Both the position numbers and the translations under genes were made by a program. A stretch of DNA of 64,000 bases from JAZFYD01 sp036443405. Lineage in GTDB: Bacteria > Planctomycetota > PLA2. The stretch covers positions 1 to 64,000 of the forward strand of contig JAZFYD010000249.1 in the NCBI GenBank assembly GCA_036443405.1, written 5' to 3'. The notes under the pieces are model-generated. The model was not told the DNA's origin and searched no databases. It worked only from the letters and a program-made list of their open reading frames with translations. Shown here piece after piece: positions 33,701-40,883 of this stretch (the first letter of the stretch is position 1; every line of letters begins with the position of its first letter).

Positions 33701-33874
33701 CTCTTCGGGGCTCGCGCCGGGATAGGTCGTGATGACGATCGCCGTCTTGACCGTGAACTCCGGATCCTCGAGCTGGCCCAGCGCGGTGAACGCGGCCAGG
33801 CCGCCCACCGTCATGAGGAATGCCGCGAAGTAGGTGACGGTCTTCTTCTTGATCGCCGACTCGGCGAGGCTCAC
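30770..33874 (-). CDS. RND-family efflux pump permease (AcrB-like)
   Basis: A 1034-residue inner-membrane drug/proton antiporter with 12 predicted helices and two large periplasmic loops. The N-terminal half has GALIIAMGMMVDNAIVVADG (proton-relay Asp followed by Asn rather than the Asp-Asp pair of AcrB, as in the TriC-like branch). The C-terminal half has GLMSLAGMLIKNAIVLIDE. Mid-protein motifs such as SGTNVVEVGKAVD match the family porter domain. It works with the adaptor encoded upstream (overlap of 4 bases) and the TolC-type duct downstream. The likely substrates are hydrophobic compounds, but nothing in the sequence fixes them. Confidence 0.92.
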   Translation of the reverse strand: MSLAESAIKKKTVTYFAAFLMTVGGLAAFTALGQLEDPEFTVKTAIVITTYPGASPEEVELEVTDVVERALQEVKELDYLHSISRAGSSMIFVEIKQKYWANVLPQIWDSVRKKIRNIEDQLPPGAGAPIVKDDFSEVYGFVLAMSGDGYDLLELDRYADAMKKELSLVEGVARCEIWGAPIRTVYIDLSAAQLAELGLSSEAVISVLRQQNFVVDAGSIDVLSHRLRVEPTGEFENPGDIGNLVLRGTLAGAAANLAHLPAPSDLIRLKDVATVTTTYMRPPMTWMRQNGREPALAVHLSPQSGTNVVEVGKAVDRRVQELVTELPVGIEVEKVAWQADLVDESIVGFVVNLVEAVLIVLIVLWITMGLRLAVIIGIGGLVLTILGTLLIMFVWGIDLQRMSLGALIIAMGMMVDNAIVVADGIVVRMRRGMDRTKAAIEAASQPATPLLTATIIASLAFYPIFAAQSDTGEYCRTLFMVVAASLLVSWALSMTVVPLLCIAMLPEPKKAEGDTADEYGGKFYNAFRWLLVGAIRFKVPVLVGMIALFVASMGAFGGVNQMFFPASSRPQLMVDFWAPQGTRIEQVMEDLKPIESKFGEHPLVKSFSTFVGMGPPRFYLPVNPEIVYPEYAQFVVNFESFQDAFAFAADIEPWLNANVPEGLTRVRKYGVGPANTWPIEARFSGPGDADLGTLRSLADQGARILRNSALTREARHNMRQQTPKIVPEYSQERGRWALVTRSDVGQATRRAFDGQLVGLYRQKEDLYPILVRHTAAERAKAAGDLGTLGVLPMLSTDTVPLAQVTRDIRVEWEDPIIRRWDRRRSVRVQCAPRDGVTAPMVLADVRDEFEKIELPPGYTLNWEGEYSDTIVAQKSLGPGLIPAMVIILFLVVWLFNALRPPLIIFATIPFAMIGVTIGFLITQEAFGFLALLGLMSLAGMLIKNAIVLIDEINLQVSQGKDRYTAVVDSTVSRLRPIANAAGTTVLGVIPLLQDPFWVAMAVTIMFGLAFGTVLTLLILPVLYSLFYKLKAVKA

Positions 33875-35109
33875 GGCTTCGTCTCCGACTGGATCCGCAC
33901 CTTCTGCCCGTCCGTGAGCGAGTGCGCGCCGGCCGTTGCCACCCAGTCACCCTTCTTGATGCCGGAAACCACGATGCCGCGGGCGTGCAGCTTCCCGGTC
34001 TGCACCTCGCGTCGGCGGGCCGTTCCGGATCCTTCGTCGATAATCCAGACGTACGTCTTGCCCTGATCGCGAAGGAGAGCCGAGAACGGGACGACGAACC
34101 CGGCCTTTTGCACCTCCCCCGGGACCTCGACGCGTGCGCGCGCCGTGCCCGCCATGCCCGGGAGGACCGTGAACTCCTTGGGTTGATCCATGATGATCGT
34201 CACGGGATAGGTGCGTGTCATCGTGGAGGCTTCCGTTCCGACCTCCTTGATGCGGGCGGAGATCGTCTTACCCGGAAACGCGTCGAACTCGCAGGTGAGT
34301 TCCGTGACGTAGGGCGCCAGCGAGATGTACTGCTCGGGGATGTCCACGGTCATCTCGATCCGGGAGGTGTCGAGCAGGCGGAGGATCGGCTGCTTGGCCT
34401 GGACCGTCTGGTAGTTCTCGACAAATGTCGCGGAGACGGTGCCGTCGAACGGGGCCTTCAGCGTCGCGTAAGAAAGCTGATCGGCGGCCGCATCGCGCGC
34501 CGCTTCGAGCGAGCGAACCCGCGCCTTCTGCGCGTTGATGTCCTCCTTGCGCGCGCCCACCTCGCCGATGCGCAGATTCTCGCGGGCCGTCTTGAGAGCG
34601 GCATCGGCGAGCTCCGCGAGTTGGTACGCGCGGTCGACATCCGATTGGGAGACCGCCTTGTTCTCGATCGCTTTTTTGAACCGCCCGTAGTCGTTCTTGG
34701 CGCGCGTGAACTCGGCCTCCGCGCTCTGCACGGCGGCTCTGAGTTTCTTGATTTCCTCGGGTCGCGCGCCCGTCTCCATCGCTTCGAGCGTCGCGCGCGC
34801 ATGCTCGAGTTGGCCGCTTGCATTCCGCAGCGCGACCTTGTAGTCGCGCGGATCGATCTGAGCGAGCATCTGGCCGCGTTTGACCCGATCGCCGACGTTG
34901 ACCGGACGCTCCACGAGCGGACCGGAGACGCGGAAGGAGAGATTGACCTCCTGGGTTGCTTCCGCCCGGCCCGTGAACGAGTCCTGCTGGAACCCTGCTA
35001 TGTCGCCAATCAGGATCGCACGGACAGGCCGAACCAGCTCGGGCGCCCGAGCCTCCTCCTGGCCACACGCCGCAATCACCAATAGCGAAAGTACCGACAT
35101 TCTGCGCAT
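33871..35109 (-). CDS. RND efflux periplasmic adaptor (membrane fusion protein)
   Basis: 412 residues, starting at ATG 35107-35109 with AAGGAGG six bases before it. The signal is a lipoprotein type (SLLVIAAC). The order of domains is typical: a beta-barrel strand, a lipoyl half (LVERPVNVGDRVKRGQMLAQ), a long coiled-coil hairpin (about 90-230), a second lipoyl half (YATLKAPFDGTVSATFVEN) and a membrane-proximal barrel (FDAFPGKTISARIKEV). It joins the pump and the outer-membrane duct. First gene of a four-gene operon; no regulator gene lies next to it. Confidence 0.92.
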   Translation of the reverse strand: MRRMSVLSLLVIAACGQEEARAPELVRPVRAILIGDIAGFQQDSFTGRAEATQEVNLSFRVSGPLVERPVNVGDRVKRGQMLAQIDPRDYKVALRNASGQLEHARATLEAMETGARPEEIKKLRAAVQSAEAEFTRAKNDYGRFKKAIENKAVSQSDVDRAYQLAELADAALKTARENLRIGEVGARKEDINAQKARVRSLEAARDAAADQLSYATLKAPFDGTVSATFVENYQTVQAKQPILRLLDTSRIEMTVDIPEQYISLAPYVTELTCEFDAFPGKTISARIKEVGTEASTMTRTYPVTIIMDQPKEFTVLPGMAGTARARVEVPGEVQKAGFVVPFSALLRDQGKTYVWIIDEGSGTARRREVQTGKLHARGIVVSGIKKGDWVATAGAHSLTDGQKVRIQSETKP

Positions 35110-35627
35110 GCCCGCCCTCCTTGGGACGCGACATCCTACTAATTTGGAGACCGGAGTGCGACAGAGCACCACGGCGCGGCGTACACGAACTGTTGCAGTC
35201 CGCGGGGGGGGGGGAGAGGCGTTGGCCGGCGTTCTGATACGCATCGGCGACGCTTCTTTGGGCACTCCAGTGGCAACTCTCGGTCGTATGTCCTTAGGAG
35301 TTCTAGGCCTGGTCGCTGGGCCATGAGTCCGCTGCTCCAAACCGATTGAGCTCCGACCCGACGCGACCGGATGTGTTTGCACACTCGCGAGTTAGGGCGT
35401 ACCTGCGCCTTGCAGATCCCAACGGCGTTCCGTCCGTTCTGCTGCCGTTGCCCGAGGGCTTCGCGCGTCGCGGATTGCGGATTGCTGAGGACCGCTCCGC
35501 AGCTATCGCCAACAGGCTGGAGCACAGATGGAACGACGGGCCCCACGCGCCCCGCCCTCCCCCGCGAGACTCGCGTCAACCGGTATCGTGCTCTGTGTAG
35601 ACTGTGTCCCTCAAGGGAGGCTCCCGG
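35110..35627. other. Gene-free stretch between adaptor and HEAT-repeat gene
   Basis: About 520 bp between divergent genes. It holds an 11-G run (35204-35214), a decayed tRNA (35303-35360) with some of its upstream flank (to about 35400), and otherwise no coding pattern, repeat or clear promoter that I can see. Confidence 0.6.
35303..35360 (-). pseudogene. Decayed second copy of the CAU-anticodon tRNA
   Basis: On the minus strand the 5' half matches the tRNA at 4.1 kb: the D-arm region GAGCTCAATCGGTTTGGAGC and then GCGGACTCATGG against GTAGCTCAATCGGTTAGAGC and GCGAACTCATAA. The 3' half of the anticodon stem and the T-arm are missing, and the acceptor end CTAGG remains. The flank beyond its 5' end also matches, sharing GAGTTAGGGCGT on the plus strand. 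It is therefore a duplicated tRNA locus that lost its middle, not a chance match. Confidence 0.55.
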
Positions 35628-36647
35628 ATGTTGCAATACTCTCGCGCGCTTTTGTTTGTGTTCGTTTCGCTCCTCGTGGTGAGGACTGCAACCGCCCAGG
35701 ACGCGATGGCGGCGGAGGAGCGGGTGCGCTGGATTCAGGAGCAGATCAGCATCGTCGCCGAGGGCAACGAGCGCGATCGCCAAGCCGCGCTCGTTCGACT
35801 GATGCAGCGAGACAAGGACGGGGATTGCACGACGCCGGTCATCGGCCTGCTCCTTGAGACCAAGAAGAACACGCCGCTGCTCGTCGATCTCATCCGCGCG
35901 CTCGGCCGCGATCAATTGGCCGTCGCCGCGCCGCCGATCGCGAAGCATCTATCGCACAGGGACGAGAAGGTGCGCGGCAACGCAGCGGTGAGCCTCGAGT
36001 ACATCGGAAGCAGTCACAAGGAAGTAGTCGGCGCGCTCAAGAAGTCGGCCGAACGGGAAAAAGACCTCTCGATCGCGAATCACATGTATCGCGCGCTCGG
36101 GCGGTGCGGTATCGAGGATAAGAAGGCTCGCGCTTTGTTGATCAAGAAGTGCGGAAGCGCCAAGAGTGAGTTTGCCACCTACGGCCCGACGATCGGCCTC
36201 GCGTATTTCGAGGGCGACGAAAAGGCCGCGCGTGGCGTCGAGAAGGTGCTGAAGAGAATCGGTGTGCCGGGCGGAAGGCGCGGTGGCGGCCAGAATACGG
36301 TCAAGCGCGGTCTGCTCTGCTGGACCCTCGCGTCGATCGGCGACAAGAAGAGCGGCCCGTTCATGCGCGAAGAACTGATCGCGAAGCTCAAGAACGTCAA
36401 GGCGTTCTGGGTGGAGGGGTTGAAAACCTTCTATCAGATGGTCGCCCGCAAATGCGAAGGCGAGGCGGGCGAGATGGCCGGCATCACCGCGGGAGTCGGG
36501 AACTTCGCGGCCTTCGCCAGGAATGCGGATCTCGAACGCTACGGAGCTGAGGTTCGCAACCTGATGGACGACTACCGCATCGGACGCGAGGCCGCGACTT
36601 TCAGGCCCAAGGGCGACGGCCTGCTCGGCAAGCCTGCGGGCATGTAG
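35628..36647 (+). CDS. Secreted HEAT-repeat protein
   Basis: 339 residues with a cleavable signal peptide (FVFVSLLVVRTATAQ). The ATG at 35628 is preferred: GGAGG precedes it, and an upstream GTG at 35604 would disrupt the signal. Residues 45-200 show HEAT-like alpha repeats (LVDLIRALGRDQLAVAAPPI, EKVRGNAAVSLEYIG, LSIANHMYRALGRCGI). The rest is helical and basic. HEAT arrays act as protein-binding scaffolds; no enzyme motif is visible. It stands alone, with a GC-rich hairpin immediately after the stop. Similar proteins recur in this window (starting at 41992 and 57707). Confidence 0.7.
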   Translation: MLQYSRALLFVFVSLLVVRTATAQDAMAAEERVRWIQEQISIVAEGNERDRQAALVRLMQRDKDGDCTTPVIGLLLETKKNTPLLVDLIRALGRDQLAVAAPPIAKHLSHRDEKVRGNAAVSLEYIGSSHKEVVGALKKSAEREKDLSIANHMYRALGRCGIEDKKARALLIKKCGSAKSEFATYGPTIGLAYFEGDEKAARGVEKVLKRIGVPGGRRGGGQNTVKRGLLCWTLASIGDKKSGPFMREELIAKLKNVKAFWVEGLKTFYQMVARKCEGEAGEMAGITAGVGNFAAFARNADLERYGAEVRNLMDDYRIGREAATFRPKGDGLLGKPAGM

Positions 36648-36648
36648 A

Positions 36649-36664
36649 GCCGGTCGGCACCGGC
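36649..36664 (+). terminator. Hairpin after the HEAT-repeat gene
   Basis: GCCGGT-CGGC-ACCGGC forms a perfect 6-bp stem two bases after the TAG stop. There is no T-run, so termination would be weak or Rho-assisted. The following stretch to 36909 has no recognisable gene. Confidence 0.35.
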
Positions 36665-36909
36665 CGCGGAACGTCCGGAGGTCGACACCCACTCCCGCAA
36701 AGACTGAAGCCGCCGCCGAATGTGTTTCGGGATGAGACGTTCGGCGCGGCACAGGGCCACTTCTGTCCGCCACGCGGCACCCGTTCCATGGCGATCTCGG
36801 CCGATAGGGTTGAGGCATACTCCGGCGTCCGGTCCCGAGAACGGATCGCCGGCATGAATGAATGGAGTGTCGTTTCGGGCGGTGGGGCGCTTGAGCAGGA
36901 GCGAAGTGG

Positions 36910-38424
36910 ATGCAAAAGAAGGGCAAAGGGTCGGAGCAGGATCGCCGAACGGCGAGGCGCCTTGAGCGCGCGCACGTTGTGAAAGCCATCGGGGACCACG
37001 GCATCTACTCCGCCGTCTTGGGCAACCTCTCCTTCGAGGGTGCCTTGCTCACGATCACGGATGAAGCGTTTGGCTCGTCCGATTTCAATGGGTCCATCAC
37101 GAAGTACGCCCGTCGGGTCACGAACGAGTTCGCCAACGGAGTGAAAGTTCGTTTCATGGAGTCCGATGTTCGTGTTCAGGCAAGCGTCGTTCGAATCGAC
37201 GAGACGAGCGAAACTCCGGCCATTGGCCTTCGTTTTCAGCGTCCGCTCAATCCTGCGGAATGCAAGACGCTGGACATCCCGAGTCCCGTCGATCAAGACG
37301 ACCCGCGCTGGGATTCGAAGGCCGAGGTCTCCAAATACGATGGCGCGTACATCCTCAAGCTGATGGACGAGATGCGCAACCATCGCGCGACCGATCTGCA
37401 CATCAAGGTCGGTTCACCTCCGCGTATCCGTGTGGACGGGGAGCTGCTGGATGTCGACAAGGATCTGCTCGATGAACTCACCGTTGAGGCGATGGTTCAC
37501 GCGCTGCTCAGCACCGATCAGACTGACATGTTCGATCAGGTCGGCGATCTGGACCTCGCGTGCAGCATCGACGGAAGCGGCCGTTTTCGCATCAACGTCA
37601 TGCGCCAGCGCGGGCTACCGGGGCTCGCGATTCGACGCATCCCCGAGGACGTGCCCAGCCTCAAGGCCCTCGATCTGACGCCGCACTGCATCACGCTCGC
37701 CGAGCGGCCGCGCGGCCTCGTGCTCGTCACGGGTCCCACCGGATCCGGAAAGTCCACGACGCTGGCCGCGATGATCAAACACATCAACCAAACGCGGCGC
37801 TGTCACATCCTGACGATGGAAGATCCGATCGAGTACCTCCACGCCGACATCAAGGCGCACGTCACGCAGCGCGAGATCGGCAAGGACACACCCGATTTCG
37901 CGTCGTCGCTACGTCGCGCGTTGCGGCAGGATCCCGACGTGATCCTCGTCGGTGAGATGCGTGATCTCGAGACGATCGCGCTCGCGATCACCGCGGCGGA
38001 GACCGGCCACCTCGTGTTCGCGACGCTACACACCACGTCCGCGCCGCTCACGGTGGATCGCATCATTGACGTGTTCCCGCCCAATCAGCAGGCGCAGATT
38101 CGAATGCAGCTCGCCGACTGCCTTCAGGGCGTCCTGTCGCAGATGCTGCTGCCGAAGGCCAGCGGCGGCGTCGTGTGTGTCCAGGAGGTGTTGGTCGCGA
38201 CCGACGCCGTGCGTGCGCTGATCCGCGAGGGCAAGGCGCATCAGATCTCAAACTTCATGCAGACCGGCGGCAAGTCGGGAATGCAGACGCTGGAGTCGGT
38301 GTTGAACGATCTCGTCGCCCGCCGCAAGGTCACGTATCAGATGGCGGTCTCGAAGGCCAACCACCCCGCGCACATCCGCCGCGGCGGCGAGCGCATGCAC
38401 AAACACGCGCCCGCCGTGGTCTGA
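36910..38424 (+). CDS. pilT: PilZ-PilT fusion: twitching-motility retraction ATPase
   Basis: A 504-residue cytoplasmic protein. Residues 1-120 form a PilZ domain with both c-di-GMP contacts: RRTARR (12-17, the RxxxR motif) and NLSFEG (39-44, the [D/N]xSxxG motif). From about residue 145 a complete PilT ATPase follows: the TDLHIKVGSPPRIRVDGEL start, Walker A GPTGSGKS (275-282), Asp-box TMEDPIEY, Walker B DVILVGEMRDLET (343-355) and His-box ITAAETGHLVFATLHT. PilT hexamers retract type IV pili. The fusion would let c-di-GMP bind the motor directly instead of through a separate PilZ protein. No other pilus gene lies nearby. The ATPase call is firm; ligand binding is inferred from motifs. Confidence 0.9.
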   Translation: MQKKGKGSEQDRRTARRLERAHVVKAIGDHGIYSAVLGNLSFEGALLTITDEAFGSSDFNGSITKYARRVTNEFANGVKVRFMESDVRVQASVVRIDETSETPAIGLRFQRPLNPAECKTLDIPSPVDQDDPRWDSKAEVSKYDGAYILKLMDEMRNHRATDLHIKVGSPPRIRVDGELLDVDKDLLDELTVEAMVHALLSTDQTDMFDQVGDLDLACSIDGSGRFRINVMRQRGLPGLAIRRIPEDVPSLKALDLTPHCITLAERPRGLVLVTGPTGSGKSTTLAAMIKHINQTRRCHILTMEDPIEYLHADIKAHVTQREIGKDTPDFASSLRRALRQDPDVILVGEMRDLETIALAITAAETGHLVFATLHTTSAPLTVDRIIDVFPPNQQAQIRMQLADCLQGVLSQMLLPKASGGVVCVQEVLVATDAVRALIREGKAHQISNFMQTGGKSGMQTLESVLNDLVARRKVTYQMAVSKANHPAHIRRGGERMHKHAPAVV

Positions 38425-38457
38425 ACCGGCGCCCCTGTTCGACCTGGCACTGGAGTC

Positions 38458-38475
38458 GTTCAAGGATTCTTGAAC
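38458..38475 (+). promoter_or_regulatory. Stem-loop GTTCAAG/CTTGAAC downstream of pilT
   Basis: GTTCAAG-GATT-CTTGAAC is a perfect 7-bp inverted repeat with a 4-base loop, extended by one C-G pair outside. There is no T-run after it. It could end the pilT transcript or be an operator for the epimerase gene. Confidence 0.35.
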
Positions 38476-38505
38476 GCTGCCGCGTCCGCGATTTGACGCC
38501 TCGGG

Positions 38506-38534
38506 GACAGTGGTTCTGTCGAAATCGACAGGAG
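38506..38534 (+). promoter_or_regulatory. Candidate two-state hairpin switch over the epimerase ribosome site
   Basis: Three short segments compete for pairing: GACAG (38506-38510), CTGTC (38516-38520) and GACAG (38527-38531). The first pair leaves the ribosome site AGGAG (38530-38534) free. The second forms CTGTCGAAATCGACAG and buries part of it. The arrangement resembles a translational switch; no ligand domain is recognisable. Confidence 0.35.
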
Positions 38535-38541
38535 CATGAAC

Positions 38542-39447
38542 ATGAACACTCTGGTGATCGGCGCGAGCGGTTTTGTGGGCAAGCATCTCGTGCGCGCGTT
38601 GCGCGAGCGTGGCGACGAGGTTTCGGTCACCGGCCGCAATCTCGCGAAGCTGCAGAAGACGTTTCGCGACGGCGTGCAAACGACCGAGTGGGACCCGAAC
38701 GGTGGCCCGATTCCGCAGGCCGCGCTCGCGGGCGTGGATGCCGTGATCAACCTCGCGGGCGACAACGTCGGCAAGGGACGCTGGAGCAAGCGCAAGAAGG
38801 AGCGCATCCGGGCGAGCCGCGTTGATGGAACGCGGAACCTGGTCGCAGGCATCGCGGCGTCGGAGCACAGGCCCGCCGTGTTGGTGAACGCGTCTGCTAT
38901 CGGCTATTACGGCGACGGCGGCAGTTCGGTCTTCAATGAGGGCTCGCTGCCCGGCCGCGACTTTCTCGCGCGGGTCTGTGAGGCGTGGGAGGGCGAGGCG
39001 TCGCGTGCACGCGGACACGGCGTCAAGGTCGCGATCGCGCGCCTCGGTGTCGTGCTCGGCAAAGACGACGGCGCGTATCCGCAGATGTCGCGGCCGTTCA
39101 AGATGTTTCTCGGCGGGCCGATCGGCATGGGCCGGCGTTGGTTCAGTTGGATCCATGTGGACGATGTCGTCGGTATCCTCTCGCACCTGGCCGCGACCAA
39201 CGCCGACGGCATCTTCAACGCGACGGCGCCCGGAGTGGTGACGAACGAGGAGTTCTCGCACACCCTCGGCTCGGTCCTTCACCGCCCGTCGTTTGCGCGC
39301 GTCCCGCCGCTCGCGCTGCGAGTTGTGCTCGGCGGCTTCGCCACCGTGATCTGCTCCAGCACGCGCGCAACGCCGTTGCGCACCATCGGCACGGGGTACG
39401 AGTTCAAGTACCCCGAAGTCCGTCCCGCCCTCGAGGCGCTGCGTTAG
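38542..39447 (+). CDS. TIGR01777-family NAD(P)-dependent epimerase
   Basis: A 301-residue short-chain-dehydrogenase-like protein. It has the nucleotide-binding motif GASGFVGKHL at the N-terminus, an INLAGDNVGKGRWSKRKKE-type core, the VNASAIGYYGD active-site region with the conserved Tyr, and the RWFSWIHVDDVV motif. All of these are hallmarks of the TIGR01777 (YfcH/SDR39U1) family, whose substrate is unknown. Two in-frame ATGs exist. AGGAG ends only one base before the first (38536) but 7 bases before the second, so 38542 is chosen. The ribosome site lies inside a possible hairpin switch. The stop overlaps that of the convergent phosphodiesterase gene. Confidence 0.88.
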   Translation: MNTLVIGASGFVGKHLVRALRERGDEVSVTGRNLAKLQKTFRDGVQTTEWDPNGGPIPQAALAGVDAVINLAGDNVGKGRWSKRKKERIRASRVDGTRNLVAGIAASEHRPAVLVNASAIGYYGDGGSSVFNEGSLPGRDFLARVCEAWEGEASRARGHGVKVAIARLGVVLGKDDGAYPQMSRPFKMFLGGPIGMGRRWFSWIHVDDVVGILSHLAATNADGIFNATAPGVVTNEEFSHTLGSVLHRPSFARVPPLALRVVLGGFATVICSSTRATPLRTIGTGYEFKYPEVRPALEALR

Positions 39448-40760
39448 TCCGATCCGTTTACGTGGCGCAGGATCGTCTCGCGGATCTCGGTCATGTCGCG
39501 CGGGCGGTCGCCGTCGCCGAGCAGGATCGGGCCCTCCGCTGGCGAGTCGGGCAAACGCCCGTGGGAGCCGCCGACAACCGACGGATCCAGCGGCACCACC
39601 TCGAACAGCGTTCGGAAGCCGAGCTTCTTCTTCAACAGCGTCCACGCGATCGACGCCTTTGAAACACGCTCGTCGAAAAACAGCTCGCACGGGTCGTAGC
39701 CGGGCTTGCGGTGGATGTCCACCGTGCGCGCGAAGTCGGGCGCCGCGGCGTCGTCGAGCCAGTAGGGATATGCGAACCAGCGGTCCTTGGCCGATAACAC
39801 CACAAGCTCGCCCGACCGCTCGTGGTCGAGGCCCGTCGCGATTTTGTCGAGAATGCGATCCACGCCGTCGAGCCCCTCGATGACCTTGCGCGCGGCGGCG
39901 ACGTCTCCTGACTCGCGAACGTATACGTGCGCGAGTTGGTGATCGCACACCGCGAATGCGCGCGACCGAAACGGGTCGAGGATCTCCCCAGTTGCGTTTC
40001 TTTGGACGTCGAGCAACCCCGCCTGGCGCAGCGCGCGATTGATCATCACCGCGCCGCTCACGTTTGTGATCCCGTACTCCGACGCGACGAGAACCTTGTA
40101 GTCGGGCACGGCGTCCATCAGCCGGCCCGCCTCCGCGTCGACCGCACGGACCTGCTCCGCGATGCGCGAATCATCCGGGCCGAAGCGCTGCAGGTCGTAA
40201 TCGAGATGCGGGAGGTACACGAGCGCCAGCTTGGGCCTGCGTTTCGCGAGCACGTCCTTCGCAGCTTTCACGATCCATTGCGTCGATTGGATGCCGGAGG
40301 TCGGCCCCCAGAAATGGAACAGCGGGAATCGTCCGTGGGTTTCCTGGAGCTCGACCCCGAGCTCGGGCGGGTTCGTGTAGAGGTCGGGGATCTTGCGGCC
40401 GTCCGCTGGGTACGCGGGACGCTCGGCTACGCTGATCGCGGCGTCGGTCGCCATGTTGAATCGCCAGAAGAGCACCGCGGTTTCGCCCGGCACGTCCTCC
40501 CAGATCTTGCGCCCGGCGACGAGCCGGTTGGAGTGGCGCCAGAACATGATCTCGTTGAGGTCGCGGAAATACCAGCCGTTGGCGACCACACCGTGGTCCC
40601 GCGGGGCCGTCCCGGTGAGCATCGTCGCCTCGCACGTGCTGGTGACGGCCGGCAGCGGCGGCGTCAGCGGCGCCGGGGGGCCGAGCGCCGAAAGTCGCGG
40701 CGCGTGCGCCAGGAGCTCCGGAGTGAGCCCGACGATGTTCAAGAATAAGACGTTCGGCAC
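39444..40760 (-). CDS. Alkaline-phosphatase-superfamily phosphodiesterase/nucleotide pyrophosphatase
   Basis: A 438-residue metal-dependent hydrolase of the type I phosphodiesterase/nucleotide pyrophosphatase group. The N-terminus has LNIVGLTPELLAHAP. The nucleophile region is PAVTSTCEATMLTGTAPRDHG, with Thr or Ser as nucleophile. The downstream metal ligands appear in LPHLDYDLQRFGPDD (Asp and His), VASEYGIT and DIHRKPGYDPCELF. There is no signal peptide, so it is probably cytoplasmic. Its TAA overlaps the epimerase stop. Upstream it diverges from the aldolase gene across 123 bp. The substrate is unknown. Confidence 0.82.
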   Translation of the reverse strand: MPNVLFLNIVGLTPELLAHAPRLSALGPPAPLTPPLPAVTSTCEATMLTGTAPRDHGVVANGWYFRDLNEIMFWRHSNRLVAGRKIWEDVPGETAVLFWRFNMATDAAISVAERPAYPADGRKIPDLYTNPPELGVELQETHGRFPLFHFWGPTSGIQSTQWIVKAAKDVLAKRRPKLALVYLPHLDYDLQRFGPDDSRIAEQVRAVDAEAGRLMDAVPDYKVLVASEYGITNVSGAVMINRALRQAGLLDVQRNATGEILDPFRSRAFAVCDHQLAHVYVRESGDVAAARKVIEGLDGVDRILDKIATGLDHERSGELVVLSAKDRWFAYPYWLDDAAAPDFARTVDIHRKPGYDPCELFFDERVSKASIAWTLLKKKLGFRTLFEVVPLDPSVVGGSHGRLPDSPAEGPILLGDGDRPRDMTEIRETILRHVNGSD

Positions 40761-40848
40761 TGCGTCAGGTTACCCGCGGCCTTTCTAACCGGCCATGACC
40801 TGCGTATCCTTGGGGGTTAACGGAACGGAAGGCCTCTTGGCCCAAGAT

Positions 40849-40876
40849 CGCCGGCGGAAAATGACCGGCGCGGAGG
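40849..40876 (+). promoter_or_regulatory. Leader hairpin next to the aldolase ribosome site
   Basis: CGCCGG (40849-40854) and CCGGCG (40865-40870) form a 6-bp stem with a 10-base loop immediately before the ribosome site CGGAGG (40871-40876). It may tune aldolase translation or stabilise the message end. Confidence 0.3.
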
Positions 40877-40883
40877 ATTGGCA

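Noticed and set aside
35204..35214. Run of 11 G
   Set aside because: A simple homopolymer in non-coding DNA; possible sequencing weak point, not a feature by itself.
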